Shown here one piece after another: positions 20,470 to 30,885 of a DNA stretch of 64,000 nt (its first letter is position 1; each line of letters starts with the position of its first letter). The notes beneath the pieces were generated by a model, which saw nothing but the letters and a program-made list of their open reading frames with translations, did no database searches and had not been told where the DNA came from. Origin of the DNA: Macrothele yani (taxonomy: Eukaryota > Arthropoda > Arachnida > Araneae > Macrothelidae); contig CM077013.1 of NCBI GenBank assembly GCA_039090855.1, forward strand, positions 136,421,240 to 136,485,239. The letters are read 5' to 3'. Position numbers and translations under genes: made by a program.

Positions 20470-21491
20470 TAGGACCCCCTTTAGCCAGCAAAACAGCGGC
20501 CACTCGACGATGCATCGATTCGATAAGGTGGCGAAAGGTATCCTGGGGTATTTGGTACCATAATGTCAACAGCAGGTCTTACAGTTCCTGTACATTTTGG
20601 AGTTGTGATGATTCAGCGCGAACCCGCTTTTCCAAATCGAACCACAAATGTTCGATTGGGTACGTGTCAGATGAATTTGGAGGCCAGGGCGTTAACAGAA
20701 AGTCACCAGCATGTTTCCCGAACCACTCTTTGTCGATTCTGGCAGTATGGCGTGGCGCATTATCCTGTTGGTAATGGCCATCACCAGCAGAAAACACAGT
20801 TGCCATGAATGGGTGAACTTGGTCCGCAACGATGTTCAGATACTTGACGGCTGTTAAGGATTGTGCTGTTGGGATAATAGGGCCTAAAGTGTTCCAAGAA
20901 AACATCGCCCATATCATAACACCACCGCCGCCGGCCTGTTTCCGCTCAACAGTGCGTTCAGGTGCCATAGCCTCCGTTGGTAATCGTCGTTTCCGCGCTC
21001 CGCCGTCTACGTGATGCACCAGGAGTTTTGATTCGTCAGACCAGGCCACTTTCTTTCAATCATCGACGGTCCAATCTCGATGTTCTTCTGCCCGTTTAAT
21101 GCTCTGTTGGCGATGACGAGCAGTGAGCCTGGGACTCGGCTGGGCTTTTGGCTACGCAGGCCCATACGCAGAAGGCTGCGATGAACTGTGTGCTGTGACA
21201 CATTGCCCTAATCGTCACTGTTGTAGCTGCGGGTGATTTGTCACACAGTGGCCCTGCGGTCGCTGTGAACAATGCGCGAAAATCTCCCCTCCCCTGTGGT
21301 ATCAGTGAGTTGCGGACGACACACTGCTGGACGCCGGTTCACCACTTGACCATCTGTGCACCACTTTTGATACATACTTACTACAGCGACACGTTAACAA
21401 CCCACAAGCCACGCCGTTTCCGAGATCGTAGTTCCGTGGCACCGTGGTGGCACGGTGCCACGGACTCCAATAAATCGACAGCTATTCCCAT
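20470..21491 (-). pseudogene. Tc1-like transposase, decayed
   Basis: The N-terminal half (from MGIAVDLLE at 21491) is broken by stops and shifts. The C-terminal half is open over 20579-21049: WSDESKLLVHHVDGG (first Asp), GGGGVMIWAMFS, YQQDNAPRHTARID (second Asp), PIEHLWFDLEKRVR (Glu). It continues in another frame to RRVAAVLLAKGGPT. Matches the copies at 43080-44095 and 47140-47372. Confidence 0.82.
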
Positions 21492-21624
21492 TCTGACACG
21501 GAACACTCTACTAATCGAAAACCGGTCCTCGAGTTATATATATCCTGCTGTGTGATTTTCACCTGGGCTGCCGTTCGGTCTTCAGGGGCGGTCATTTCTC
21601 GAGTTTGGGGATGGTCATAATGCA

Positions 21625-22665
21625 ATGGCTTATCGATGTGTATATATGTATTCCAAGCAGAAGCAACGTGCCGTAATTGAGTTTTTGACGAAGGAAGTGT
21701 GCAGGCTGTCCGACAACCGCAGAAGGCGACAGAATGTTTACCGAGATGACACCACTGACAAGAGCAATGTGCACAGATGGAAGAAGGGGAAACCAACATT
21801 GAAGACAAACCACGCAATGAAAGACCATCATCAGCGACCATTGACACGAATTGTCAACAAGTGGGTTAATTGATTCGATCTGAGAGACGAGTTACACACC
21901 GCGAGCTTGTTGCACAACTGGACTGTGGTCAGAATGCCGTACGGAAAATGATGGAAGACTTAGGGTATCGGAAAGTGCGTGCAACGTGTGTACCTCGGCA
22001 GTTGACTCCCGATTTTGAAGGAGAGAAATGTGGAAATCTGCTGGAAGCGTTGGAAGTATATTTGTTTTCGATCTGGTGACACGGGATGAAACGTGAGCGT
22101 ATCTTTACGATCCGGAAACGAAGAATCAATCCATAGAATGGCGTGATACCTCTTCATCAAGTGTTAAGAAGTTCAAGAGCCAATGATCAGTACAGAAAGT
22201 CATGGTGGCTGTTTTTCCGGATCGCAGGGTTGTCATTCTTCTTATTTTTCTTTAAAGTGGTCGTACCGTGACCTGCGAGCGGTACATTGAGACACTCAAG
22301 GAGCTTAGAGAAGCCATAAAAAGGAAGAGACCGAACAAGAATCTAAAAAGATCCACATTAACCATGACAATGCGAGACCACACACATCTTTCGAAACAAA
22401 TCAGGCTGGTCGGTGGGCCCCCATCCACTATACATCCCAGATCTGGCACCCTCCGACTTCCACTTGTTCCGTCCAATGAAGGACAGTTTTCGAGGACAAC
22501 TTTCTGATGACACAGACAAGGTGAACGTAGCTGTGAAGAAGTGGGTACAACAGTCTACACCTGAATTTTTCCAAAGAGGATTAGAGAGTTGGGTTCAACG
22601 ATGGCGCAAATGCATCGCTCGTGATGAAGACTATGTTGAGCAGTACCTTTGTATAGATAAAGGGT
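21625..22665 (+). pseudogene. Mariner-type transposase, decayed
   Basis: N-terminus KQRAVIEFLTKEVCRLS, a HTH segment ending VTHRELVAQLDCGQNAVRKM in a second frame, TRDET (first catalytic Asp) near 22090, then RYIETLKELREAIK, and a C-terminal block PDLAPSDFHLFRPMKDSF (third Asp of a DDD triad) and SWVQRWRKCIARDEDYVE. Mariner proteins use D,D,34D, which fits the SDF motif. The segment around the second Asp is frameshifted. I did not find clean terminal repeats. Confidence 0.75.
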
Positions 22666-23030
22666 TATTCTACCAGCATGTGCAATTTGTGGGACCTCTG
22701 TCAGTTAATAAAAGAGTTATGCTGACTTTTGCATTACTTTCGGTACAACCTTCGCATTTTATGTATATGCATTGCCGTTTATTGAAATGCAACACCAGGA
22801 AAAATCTGTTCGATCATACTGAAACTCGTAGGATTGGTAGGTCGCGTGATGAGCTGAAAATGTTTGCAGCCGCAGCGCACATGCAAATGATTTGTGCCAG
22901 CCGCGTACCCGCTCTCGTCCGACAGGAAGTATATAAGCAGGACGCACAGAACAAGTTGCCATGGTTGATTCGCCGGAACTGGGCAGTAAGGTAGTGCTAG
23001 TATCTGAGTACGTCCTTCCGTAGCAGACGA
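22666..23030. other. Unassigned sequence between two transposon relics
   Basis: Probably transposon non-coding ends, but no matching terminal repeats were identified. Confidence 0.35.
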
Positions 23031-23034
23031 GACC

Positions 23035-24030
23035 CGTACGTCAGCTGACGGACTTTGAGCGAGGCGGATTTGTTGGACTGAAAGAAGGCTAACTTTCCTT
23101 CCGCTTGCGTGACATTGCCGTTCATGTTGGATCAAACGCGCACACGGGGAGGCAAAAATAGCGTAAGTGGGAAGCTTAAGGTCTGACGCACCAACGTCTG
23201 GGGTCTGGAGTCTAGCGACGGACGAACGCACTGTAAGACTGTCATCTCCACCGTATGGTGTTAGCGGACCGAAAAGCCACGTCGCGAGTGTTAGAACAAC
23301 AGTAGTTGTCTCTGTCACATCAAGGGTTGTCGGTAAGCTCTGTCCGATGCCGTTTGCTTCAGAGAATCCTCTTTACTCGCCTTCAGTTGCTTCGACTTCT
23401 CTTGACTTTAAACTACCGACGTCAGTGGCTACAATGCGGCCATTAACGCGGACACTGGGGTGATGAATGGCATCAAATAATGTTTTCTTACATGTCGCAG
23501 TTCAACATTTGACACCATGATGGACGAATTCTTGTACTGCTACACCGTGGTGAAGTGCTGCGGGAGGCATGCATTATGTAACTTCATTCGGGCCCGACAC
23601 CGGGGGTTCTGGTGTGGGGTACAGTTGATTTCCATTCACGTTCACAATGCCTATGCACTGCAAGTACCATGATGAGCCAGCGATACATCGAGGAAGTTGT
23701 GGTGAAAGAAGTGCTGCCATGTCTGCAGACTGTCACTAGTGCCATCTTTCAAGAGGACAATCCTCCACCACATGTGACGCTGAATTTCTTACAGCTCCTG
23801 GATGTTCGACACGTGCCATGTCCTCCTTGGCTAGAGCGATTGCCTAATTTGTCGCCCATTGAACAAGGGTGGGATATAGTCGCTCGTTGCTTGGCCCATC
23901 AGGCTCCGCCACCAATTAACCAGGGTGAACTTTGGTTACAGATCAAGACAGCATGGAATCAGCTTCAGCAGTGCGACGCCCAGATCTTCTTCCAGTCGAT
24001 GCCGTTACCGCCGCTCTGGTGGCTGTACAA
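23035..24030 (+). pseudogene. Tc1-like transposase, decayed
   Basis: N-terminus RQLTDFERGGFVGLKEG near 23040 resembles the minus-strand copy starting MDFERGHLVGLHEAGW at 38421. A middle part with many stops is followed by a long open piece from 23612: TPGVLVWGTVDF, FQEDNPPPHVTLN (second catalytic Asp) and LSPIEQGWDIVARCL (Glu, 34 residues on). The first Asp region is lost. Confidence 0.78.
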
Positions 24031-24044
24031 TGTACTGAGTATCG

Positions 24045-24135
24045 TGTGTCCACATCACTTACAGGTCAGTACTAGTAATGGTGTGTCCACATCACTTACA
24101 TCACTTATCGTGTGTCCACATCACTTACAGGTCCT
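24045..24135. repeat. Three copies of a 'tgtgtccacatcacttac' motif
   Basis: The motif recurs at about 24045, 24080 and 24113 with spacers of 15-20 bp. It follows the transposase relic directly. Confidence 0.75.
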
Positions 24136-24179
24136 GTACATTCGTAACCGTTACAATATAAGGAGTACTCAAATGTAAC

Positions 24180-24389
24180 GAATACAGTAGATCGGTACTT
24201 TCGTATTTCAGTCGTTACTCGTTACTTTTTCTTTATCGAGACAAGTACAGATTTACAGCAGTCGTTCTTTGGACCTGATTACAGAAGCCAGCCATTACTT
24301 CTTCTTTTTTAGTATAAGTACCAATTTACAGTGGCTGTTTCTCGTATTTGATTACAGGAAACCTTTTATTTTTAATTTTTCGGGAACAA
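24180..24389 (+). repeat. Short array related to 37615-37735
   Basis: Imperfect units of about 70 bp around 'acaagtacagatttacagcag' and 'ctttggacctgattacagaa' occur here and, in the same orientation, at 37615-37735. Subterminal repeats of this kind are common in hAT-type elements, but no full element is visible. Confidence 0.55.
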
Positions 24390-24479
24390 GAAATGGTTTA
24401 CAGAATTAGTGGAGAAAACAAAAAGCTGATCAGCTGAAAACCATCATAAAATATATACGCAATGTATCTATCAAATTTG

Positions 24480-24482
<3 letters not shown>

Positions 24483-24536
<54 letters not shown>
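24483..24536. repeat. (TTA)n microsatellite at the LINE 3' end
   Basis: About 18 units. On the LINE sense strand it reads (TAA)n downstream of the coding region, as a LINE tail or target repeat. Confidence 0.9.
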
Positions 24537-24537
<1 letters not shown>

Positions 24538-24654
24538 TCGTATTATTATCATAAAATTTGAAAAAAAAAATTCCACCTTTTCCTGAGGTTTTCTTCTGTT
24601 TCTTCCGGGACAGGAAAGACGTACCAAGTCTAGAGGAAGGGGTATTTCCTTCTC

Positions 24655-25610
24655 TCAGTTGTCCAGGAACTTCCTTACTATCCTACAAGTGTTCAGGATA
24701 GCTGCCTTCTGTGGTTCCATGTAGGTGTTAGGTTGAAGATCTAGTGTCTGTATAGAGCTGTGAATAGTCTTAGGTACAACTCCTGTGGCTGATACTACTA
24801 TAGGGACGGTGGTTACGTTCTCCATATGCCACATTTCCTTGACTTCATACCGTAGGTCGTTATATTTGTACAGCTTTTGTCCGTGCGTCTTTTGGATGTT
24901 GCACGTGTTGGGCACGGCTATGTCAATGATGTATGTTGACTTCTTCTCCTTGTCAACCAGGACGATGTCGGGCCAATTGTGGCGGATGGTCTTATCTGTT
25001 CTGATCGGTCTGTCTCAGTACATCTTGTGGGTGTTGTTCTATAGAAGCGTTGTTGGACCAAACTTGTAGTAGGGGACAGGCTCAGTTGTAATGAGGTGGT
25101 GCTTTATTGTCAATTTTTAATGGACAATCTTCGCGACTTGATTGTGCTTGTTCGTGTACTCTGTTTGCGTGAGGACTCTGCATCCTGCTGTGATATGTTG
25201 GATGGTCTCTGGCGCTTGATGGCATTCACGACGCTTTCCACTGACGTGTCCTTCAAGATATGATTTCCGTAGTTTCTGGTGTTCACAACTTGATATTGTA
25301 TAACCATCATGAACCCTTTGGTCTCGGGTAAAACTGATTCGTTTGTTAGCCATGCATTAGAGGCAGTCTTATCCACATAGTCCGATTGCACATCGTTGTA
25401 GTGTCTTCCGTGTGGGACTGTCTTGCCCCAAGCTTTTTCTTTTGGCTCCCTCGTTCCAACCAAGATGTTTCGAGTAGAGCGGTCTAGGGCTGTGCACTTC
25501 TTGTCACTCTGGTTTATTGCGTGGTGAAGGGCCCTTTGCTCTGATGGAAGTATTTTCTGAGGCTGTTGATTTCTTTGTCTCGGTATTCCAGGAGATCAAT
25601 CATTGTCCGT
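24655..25610 (-). pseudogene. R4/Dong-type LINE C-terminus, copy A (CCHC and endonuclease)
   Basis: From 25610 downwards: RTMIDLLEYRDKEINSLRKY, HGRHYNDVQSDYVDKTASNA, LPETKGFMMVIQYQVVNTRN, a Cys-His knuckle (C then ETIQHITAGCRVL, NKHNQVAKIVH; partly frameshifted), then a segment with PDIVLVDK and YIIDIAVPN. The last fits the PD-(D/E)XK restriction-like endonuclease found C-terminal to RT in R2/R4-type LINEs. It ends ...TVPIVVSATGVVPKTIHSSI... and stops at 24655. Several stops and shifts. Confidence 0.8.
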
Positions 25611-26015
25611 TGTGTTGTACTACAGAGGTGAAAATATGTTTCAGGACGACAAATCTCCAGCGAGACATTCTGTCCGCGTAGCTCAGTTGGGAGAGCGACT
25701 TACTCCGGAGTGAGGGTACACGGTTTCAATGGCCGTCGCGGACAAACTTGAGTTTTCACATTGGCGCCCGATTGTAGGAAATAGATCCACTGGCCGTTGG
25801 GTTCTTCGAAAAATGTGTGATGTTTGTTCTACACATTATTTGGAATTAATGAAAAAATTCCTACTTCTCTTCAAAAGACAAAAAACATTTAAGAGGGAGA
25901 TGATGTGACGTACTACAGACGACAAATCTGCAACGAGACATTCTGTCCGTGTAGCTCAGTTGGGAGAGTGACTTACTCCGGAGTAAAGGGACACGGATAA
26001 ACTTGTGTTTTCACA
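25611..26015 (+). mobile_element. TRIM-like element (second subfamily), TSD CCGT, copy A
   Basis: 5' LTR 25611-25760 (tgtgttgtactacag to gttttcaca), PBS TGGCGCCCGA at 25762-25771, a body of about 130 bp, a purine tract (taagagggagatga) ending 25903, and 3' LTR 25904-26015 (tgtgacgtactacag to gttttcaca). The 4-bp repeat CCGT occurs at 25607-25610 and 26016-26019. It interrupts the LINE frame; skipping it joins RAEGG to RTMID in frame. The 5' LTR has the fuller cloverleaf; the 3' LTR lacks most of the T-arm. Confidence 0.87.
25674..25744 (+). other. tRNA-like domain in the 5' LTR
   Basis: gtccgcgtagctcagttggg starts it and cgcggac closes it. The 7-bp acceptor-like stem is perfect, the D-arm gctc/gagc pairs, and the T-loop region is diverged (ggtttcaatggcc). 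The anticodon arm is palindromic (cttactccggagtgag). Confidence 0.82.
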
Positions 26016-26077
26016 CCGTCCTCATTCTGCGCGTCCAATGATCAGCCTTTCTACTGCTGATTTCGGGTGATGATGGC
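26016..26077 (-). pseudogene. LINE fragment between the TRIM and LTR A
   Basis: On minus it reads HHHPKSAVERLIIGRAEGG, the conserved segment between the RT thumb and the C-terminal region. It is contiguous in sense with the fragment at 25610 once the TRIM is skipped. Confidence 0.8.
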
Positions 26078-27265
26078 TGTAGGGGTGGAAGCTCATTATG
26101 TTAATTAATGGCTCCTCGGCCAAACACCCACTGGCTTCCAGCGCTGATCAAAATTTCCCCACAGCAGGAAGGAAAACCATTTATAAGGTTCGTTGTCTAG
26201 AGACTGTCTATCAACGGTAGTTGAAGACAGCCCGGCGTTCTTTCTCTCCCAGCTTTACTATAAATCTGCTATTCAGGAGAGGGAAGTAAAAATAATGGCA
26301 AGACACTACAAGCATGAATTCACTCTCAAGCTTGTTGCACACTTAACAAAATAATTTATTCAAAAGAAAATTGTTTCGGCAGCTATTGTTCCTTGACCTC
26401 GAGTTCCTGTAACTGCAGTTCCACGTGAAAATGATCCGGGTATCTAATTATTCTAGAATACCCTTTCCTGCCAATACTCTTTGCCCGTTCTTTTTCTATC
26501 ACCGACGTGAAATGTTTCAATCGTCGTAACCTTCCGTTCGTCTCTCTTCCTTTGTTCCGGAAGCTATGCTTCGTGTTCCGTCCCGAACACGTGTTCTCTC
26601 CAAACGCTTTCTCCGTACGTTGTTCCAGACACACGTGTCTGATTCCAACTACGCTGGCTTTCCCCGTGCTCTAACTGGCACGTTCTATCACGAACTTTTC
26701 TTTACCAGTGCTAACTCCCAGCACTATACAACCGTCCACAGCACACGCTGTCGTCACCCGTCCTCTACGCTCGCTACCCGTAGACTGTCTCTCACCCTCG
26801 CTTCCCGTCGACTGTCTCTTTTTTCCTTCCACTCCTACCCTGAAGTTTTCCCCCATGACTTCATTAGCCTTCTGATTGGCTCCTACCTCACTCGCCTGAG
26901 GCTCCCTCTCTCTCCCTAGTCGGAGCCCTCCAAGAGCAGGCGCCCCCATACTACCTTTCTCTCCTGACACGTGTCTTCTTCCGGTGACCTTCACCTAATC
27001 CCTTCGTTGACCTCCACCTCAAGGTGCCCTACAGCTTAAATTTCCCTCTGGCCAGGAACAATAGCTGTGCCTTCTGTGGATACAATAGACCTGTCAAACA
27101 GGCGCATCGAAATGTCACCTAGTCTGGTGCATTACCACGTGTTACACTCGTTTCCAAATAATATACATGGAAATATTTATTCTGAAATGTTAATATCCAG
27201 AATGATCGATGGGATTTAAAGTCCATTACGCAATTTATATGGGGGCGTAATTTCTCGCCCCTACA
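26078..27265 (-). repeat. 3' LTR of the GMR1-like retrotransposon (LTR A)
   Basis: On minus it begins TGTAGGGGCGAGAAATTACG at 27265 and ends CTTCCACCCCTACA at 26078, so the termini TGTAGGGG/CCCCTACA are inverted repeats as expected of an LTR. It is preceded by a purine-rich stretch (gcaggcaggggcc) next to the internal region and followed by GCCAT of the LINE target. No genes inside; frames such as 26566-26919 are unsupported. Confidence 0.82.
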
Positions 27266-27467
27266 GGCCCCTGCCTGCTCGACGAAAAATGCGGGATCTT
27301 CCTCTCGCATGATGAGTCAGTGTCCGTTCAGTTCTTTTCTTTCTTTTTTTTTCCTTTACACACAAGATTTCATTGCATTAATACACTTCTTTATACACAC
27401 ATATATACACTGTCAGTACCACTAAGTAGCCTCACTGGGTCTCTACCTTTCTGTGGTAATGCTGTCT

Positions 27468-27960
27468 TTAGCAGCTCGTGCTATTTTCTTTAAAATTCAA
27501 CCTGGATAAGGCGTCGGCATGAGGAATGAGTTTGCCGGCGACGTGAGAAATCGTGAGGTTGAATTGGGCAATGGCTAGACTCCACCTCTGTAATTTTGAG
27601 CTTTGTGAAGCCGCACTAGTTAAAAATATCAAGGGGTTATGGTCCGACAAGATATCTACTTGATGGCCAAAAACCCACCCTTCAAATTTCTGTAGAGCCC
27701 AAACAATAGCATAGGCCTCCTTGTGGCTAGCTGCCCACCTTGCTTGCGTGTCATTTAATTTCTTCTTGCTCGCGTAAGCCACGGGCCTGATCCTCCCTCT
27801 TTCATCCCGCTGACCTAGGCAACACGCGACTGCAAAAGAACTCGCGTCCGTATGTAACACGAACGGTTTGTCAAATTTGGGTGTGGACAGTACAGGTGCT
27901 GTACAGAATTTCTGCTTCAGCGACTCGAAAGCTTCTCCGAGCGCTGGCGTCCACTCAACT
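27468..27960 (-). pseudogene. RNase H domain of the gypsy element
   Basis: In order: ESLKQKFCTAPVLSTPKFDK, then LHTDASSFAVACCLGQ (first acidic residue), RPVAYASKKLN-like text, HKEAYAIVWALQKF (Glu), ILSDHNPLIFL (Asp) and HADALSRL. This is the standard Ty3/gypsy RNase H with its catalytic residues. It is one frame off the upstream RT piece, so a frameshift lies near 27930-27960. A stop at 27468 ends the polyprotein and no integrase follows it. Confidence 0.85.
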
Positions 27961-29719
27961 TTTTCTGCTGCCTTTTCCCTGTCAAATCCGACAGTGGCTT
28001 CGCTATTTCGGCTAACCTGGGTACGCCCTCCTTATAGTGGTTGCATAACCCTAGTAACTTATGTACCTTCCTCTTGGTTTTTGTGGGATCCAGGCCTCTG
28101 ACCGCCTGTAATTTTCCCGGGTCCAGCTGGTGACTTCCCGAGCCGACCACCTGTCCCAAATAATCAAATTCCTCTTTGGCTAAGCAACATATTTCTAAAT
28201 TTCTTGCGAACCCCGCATCCTCTAAACTTTTCCTGACCATCTGCCTGGGTTCCTCCCACTCTTCTGAAAATGCGGCCGCCGGACCCCTCGTATGCTGGTC
28301 CATTCTTACTACTTTCCACCGATGCCCCTTACTGGATGGTGGGTCTATGGGCCCAATCAGATCGACATTTTCTGTCTGAAAAGGTAGCGCAGGCCTCCTA
28401 ACCGCAGTTATCGGTACCCGGTCACCTCTTGTGATGGGGCGTCGTAACTGACACGCCTCACAGTATGTAAGTATGTATCTCTTCATGGATGGCCAATAGA
28501 AAGAGCATCTTATCCTTTCTAATATCTTCTTATATCCCAAGTGTGCTCCGAACACAGAATCATGGGCTAGCTTTAATATCTGTCCCCTCCTACTCTCGGG
28601 AACTACTAACTGATTGGTGTTTTGCCCTAACACTTTTTCTTTATGATATAGTAATCCTTCCACATAGACATACCCTCCTTTTCCTTCCTTCGCCCACTCG
28701 CGTGTCTCTGCTAGGGTTACGTCCTCCGCCTGTTGTACTTTGAATTTGCTGTGGTCTGACGCCTCGCCCTCCCGGCTGCTCTCTTCATCCTCGCGGCATG
28801 GATTACCTCCAAACGCCGTCTCCTGTTCGCTGGTCTCCTCATCAAGCGCGCCTGGCCTTGATTGGCTGCTTGACCCTTCCACTCTTAAAGCCCCGCCTAC
28901 TTCTCCCGTTGCTCCTGTCTCCGGCGTCTCTCCACTAGCTTTCCCTTTAATCTGGCTAACCCCTACACTGGAGCTAACTCCTTGAGTCCCTACCTCCTGG
29001 GGTCTCGTTGATTTCTCCTCCTGGACTGAATCCTCTTCACATAACACCTTCCCATTATCGGTGGCCCACTCCGAATATCTCCACGTGGTCATCTTGGCAT
29101 AATCATCTGGGGTAACTATGACCTCGTTGGGGAGATTCGGCACAATAGCGCAAATCATCTCACTCGTCCCTAAAGATACGTTCCCGGCCTTCTCCACAAT
29201 CCTAACCTGTAACCTCTTAATTGGGAAAACCGCGGTACGTCCATCAAACCCTGACAAAGTCACTTTCCCCACTTCGTCCATCTGTTCTTCCCCTAACAGG
29301 CCTTGTCTCACACAATTGAACTCCGCTCCGCTGTCTACCAAAATTTTTGCCTGGTGCCCTTGCTCTGTGGCTACAACTAATTGTTCACCTACGGGTATTT
29401 CCATTACTTCCATGCTACTGCCCGTGGGACACACTACTCTCCCCATTTTCGCACTAACCTTTCTCACATCCTGGACAAGGTCTTGTTTGGGTTCCCATTG
29501 TTTCTCTACAATGCTTTCCTCCTCTTTCGCCGCTACCCAGCTCACTTTCTTAGCTGCCTCACTTCTCCAATTATACGGAGTGTGTTTACTGTCCTGTCCC
29601 TGGGGTATCTTTTGCTTACAGTAAAATTTACGGTGACCTATCTGTCCACATCGAAAGCACCTTATTCCCGCATCAAAATAGGAATTTCCCTGATTCCCTA
29701 GTGGTCTACTGTTTCCCAC
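27917..29719 (-). pseudogene. Pol/nucleocapsid: knuckle, protease, partial INT, partial RT
   Basis: A 600-codon open frame. Near its N-terminus is a CCHC-type knuckle (CFRCGQIGHRKFYC), then the protease motif LVDSGAEFNC, an acidic spacer, and an integrase zinc-binding H-H-C-C region (AHDSVFGAHLGYKK, then YCEACQLRRP). The start of the integrase core follows with a likely first Asp (VDLIGPIDPPSSKGHRW, then RMDQHTRGP). It then passes directly into the RT thumb/connection region (FDYLGQVVGSGSHQLDP, LLGLCNHYKE, IAKPLSDLTGK). The remaining integrase core and the RT palm with its YxDD box are absent, so an in-frame internal deletion (or recombination) has fused the two. Confidence 0.85.
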
Positions 29720-30825
29720 TCTACTTTGGAATTCCTGACCTGTCGTTGGAAATTTCCCTTTTGAAATGGAACTCCACTAAATTCTTTCTTCGCAGTTCCC
29801 ATTCCTTCCGGGCTATAATGATGATTTGCGCTATTGTGCCGAATCTTACTGTTAGAGCCTACCCGAAAATTTCTCTTCGCTTTTTCTTCACCCCACTCTA
29901 ACGCTTCCACGTGGCACTCGTACTGGTCACACAGTTCCCCTAAATCCTTCACTAAAACTAGCTTTCCCAGGGATCCTCTCTGTAGTAGATACGTTTTTAA
30001 ACTGGGTGATAACAATCCTTTGAATTTATCACAAACTAAAAGATTCATTAGTTCATCAAAAGTAGTTATCCCACTGTTCGCTACATAATATTTAAGAGTT
30101 CTTCCCATGCGTCCCGCCAATTGCTGGTAACTCTCTCCCTTATTCCTGCGGAGTGCCTCGAATTGTCGTAGATAAATGTCCGGGGTTAAATGACATTCCC
30201 CCAAAATGGCCTCTTTGACGGTTTCGTAGCAATCATATTGCTCGACCGTAAGCCTCCGGAATAAATGATTGACACAATCTGAATTAAATAGTGCTATGAC
30301 TAATCTTCCTTGCATGTTTTCTGGGACTGTATGTAAAATAAAAGCTCTTTCTAAGGAATCAAAAAAGTCTAAAACCTCTTCTGGTTTACTAGTACTTTTG
30401 GGTAAGGTCTTTTCTAGGATCCTCATGTAATCGGCTAACTTCATTTGATTTCTTCCCTGTGCCAACGCCTCTTCCTTTTCCCGAGTTAGCTGTAGTTTCT
30501 TAAGCTGGAACTCCCTTTCTTCTCTTTTATCTAAGAGCTGACTCTCCCTTTCTTCCCTTTAATCTAAGAGCTGAATCTCCAATTTCATTTTTTCTAGTTC
30601 CCTTTGTTCTCGCTCTGCTGCTAATTTTCTTTCCTCCATTTCTAACATTTTAAGTTTAAAATGCCATTCCCTATCAACTGTATTATCTTGCGTTTTTCTT
30701 ACGTTAATAGACACTTCATTACTAGAATTTAATACATTTTCCCTATCACTATTTTCTTCTTCCTTCCCTTCGGACCACGCGTCCTCTGCTTCCTCACTCT
30801 TTTTCCCATCCAAAAGCTCATCCAT
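29698..30825 (-). pseudogene. Gag with SCAN-like capsid region, one in-frame stop
   Basis: Capsid precursor packaging the element RNA. The first part (30559-30825, MDELLDGKKSEEAED) is acidic then Glu/Arg-rich and probably coiled-coil. After one TAA (30559-30561) the same frame continues through REERESQLLDKREERE into 29698-30465, which includes DYMRILEKTLPKS, a helical capsid domain, and a segment around YLRQFEALRRNKGESYQQLA and ELMNLLVCDKFKGLLSP that resembles the SCAN fold. The vertebrate SCAN domain is reported to derive from GMR1-like Gag, which fits. Two near-repeats of a 'tctaagagctga' stretch around 30530-30575 suggest local slippage. Confidence 0.78.
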
Positions 30826-30835
30826 TGTTATGCAC

Positions 30836-30837
<2 letters not shown>

Positions 30838-30881
<44 letters not shown>
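30838..30881. repeat. (AT)n microsatellite in the element 5' region
   Basis: About 40 bp of alternating AT just upstream of Gag on the minus strand. Confidence 0.95.

Positions 30882-30885
<4 letters not shown>

Larger units (their letters stand above)
18885..21642 (-). mobile_element. Tc1-like transposon whose left TIR is split by another Tc1
   Basis: The outer 18 bp of the left terminal repeat (tacaccgatgagtcatta) lie at 18885-18902, and the rest (ttatgaccacccacc) resumes at 20445. Everything between is a second transposon. The right end, inverted, is 'ggtcataatgcaatggcttatcgatgtgta' at about 21613-21642. Relatives with the same ends are at 42932-45503 and 47372. Confidence 0.82.
24390..27266 (-). 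repeat. Copy A of a 2.9-kb direct repeat
   Basis: Nearly identical to 31714-34626. Contains, in plus order: genomic flank, a (TTA)n run, the 3' part of an R4/Dong-type LINE, a TRIM-like insertion, a short LINE fragment, and a 1.19-kb LTR. Beyond 27266 it joins the internal region of the LTR retrotransposon, whereas copy B joins the rest of the LINE. Confidence 0.9.

Noticed and set aside
26566..26919. 117-codon frame (also at 33924-34277)
   Set aside because: It lies within the 1.19-kb LTR, is low in recognisable features and appears only because the LTR is duplicated.
27868..29901. Plus-strand frames of 60-168 codons
   Set aside because: Antisense shadows of the gypsy Gag and Pol.
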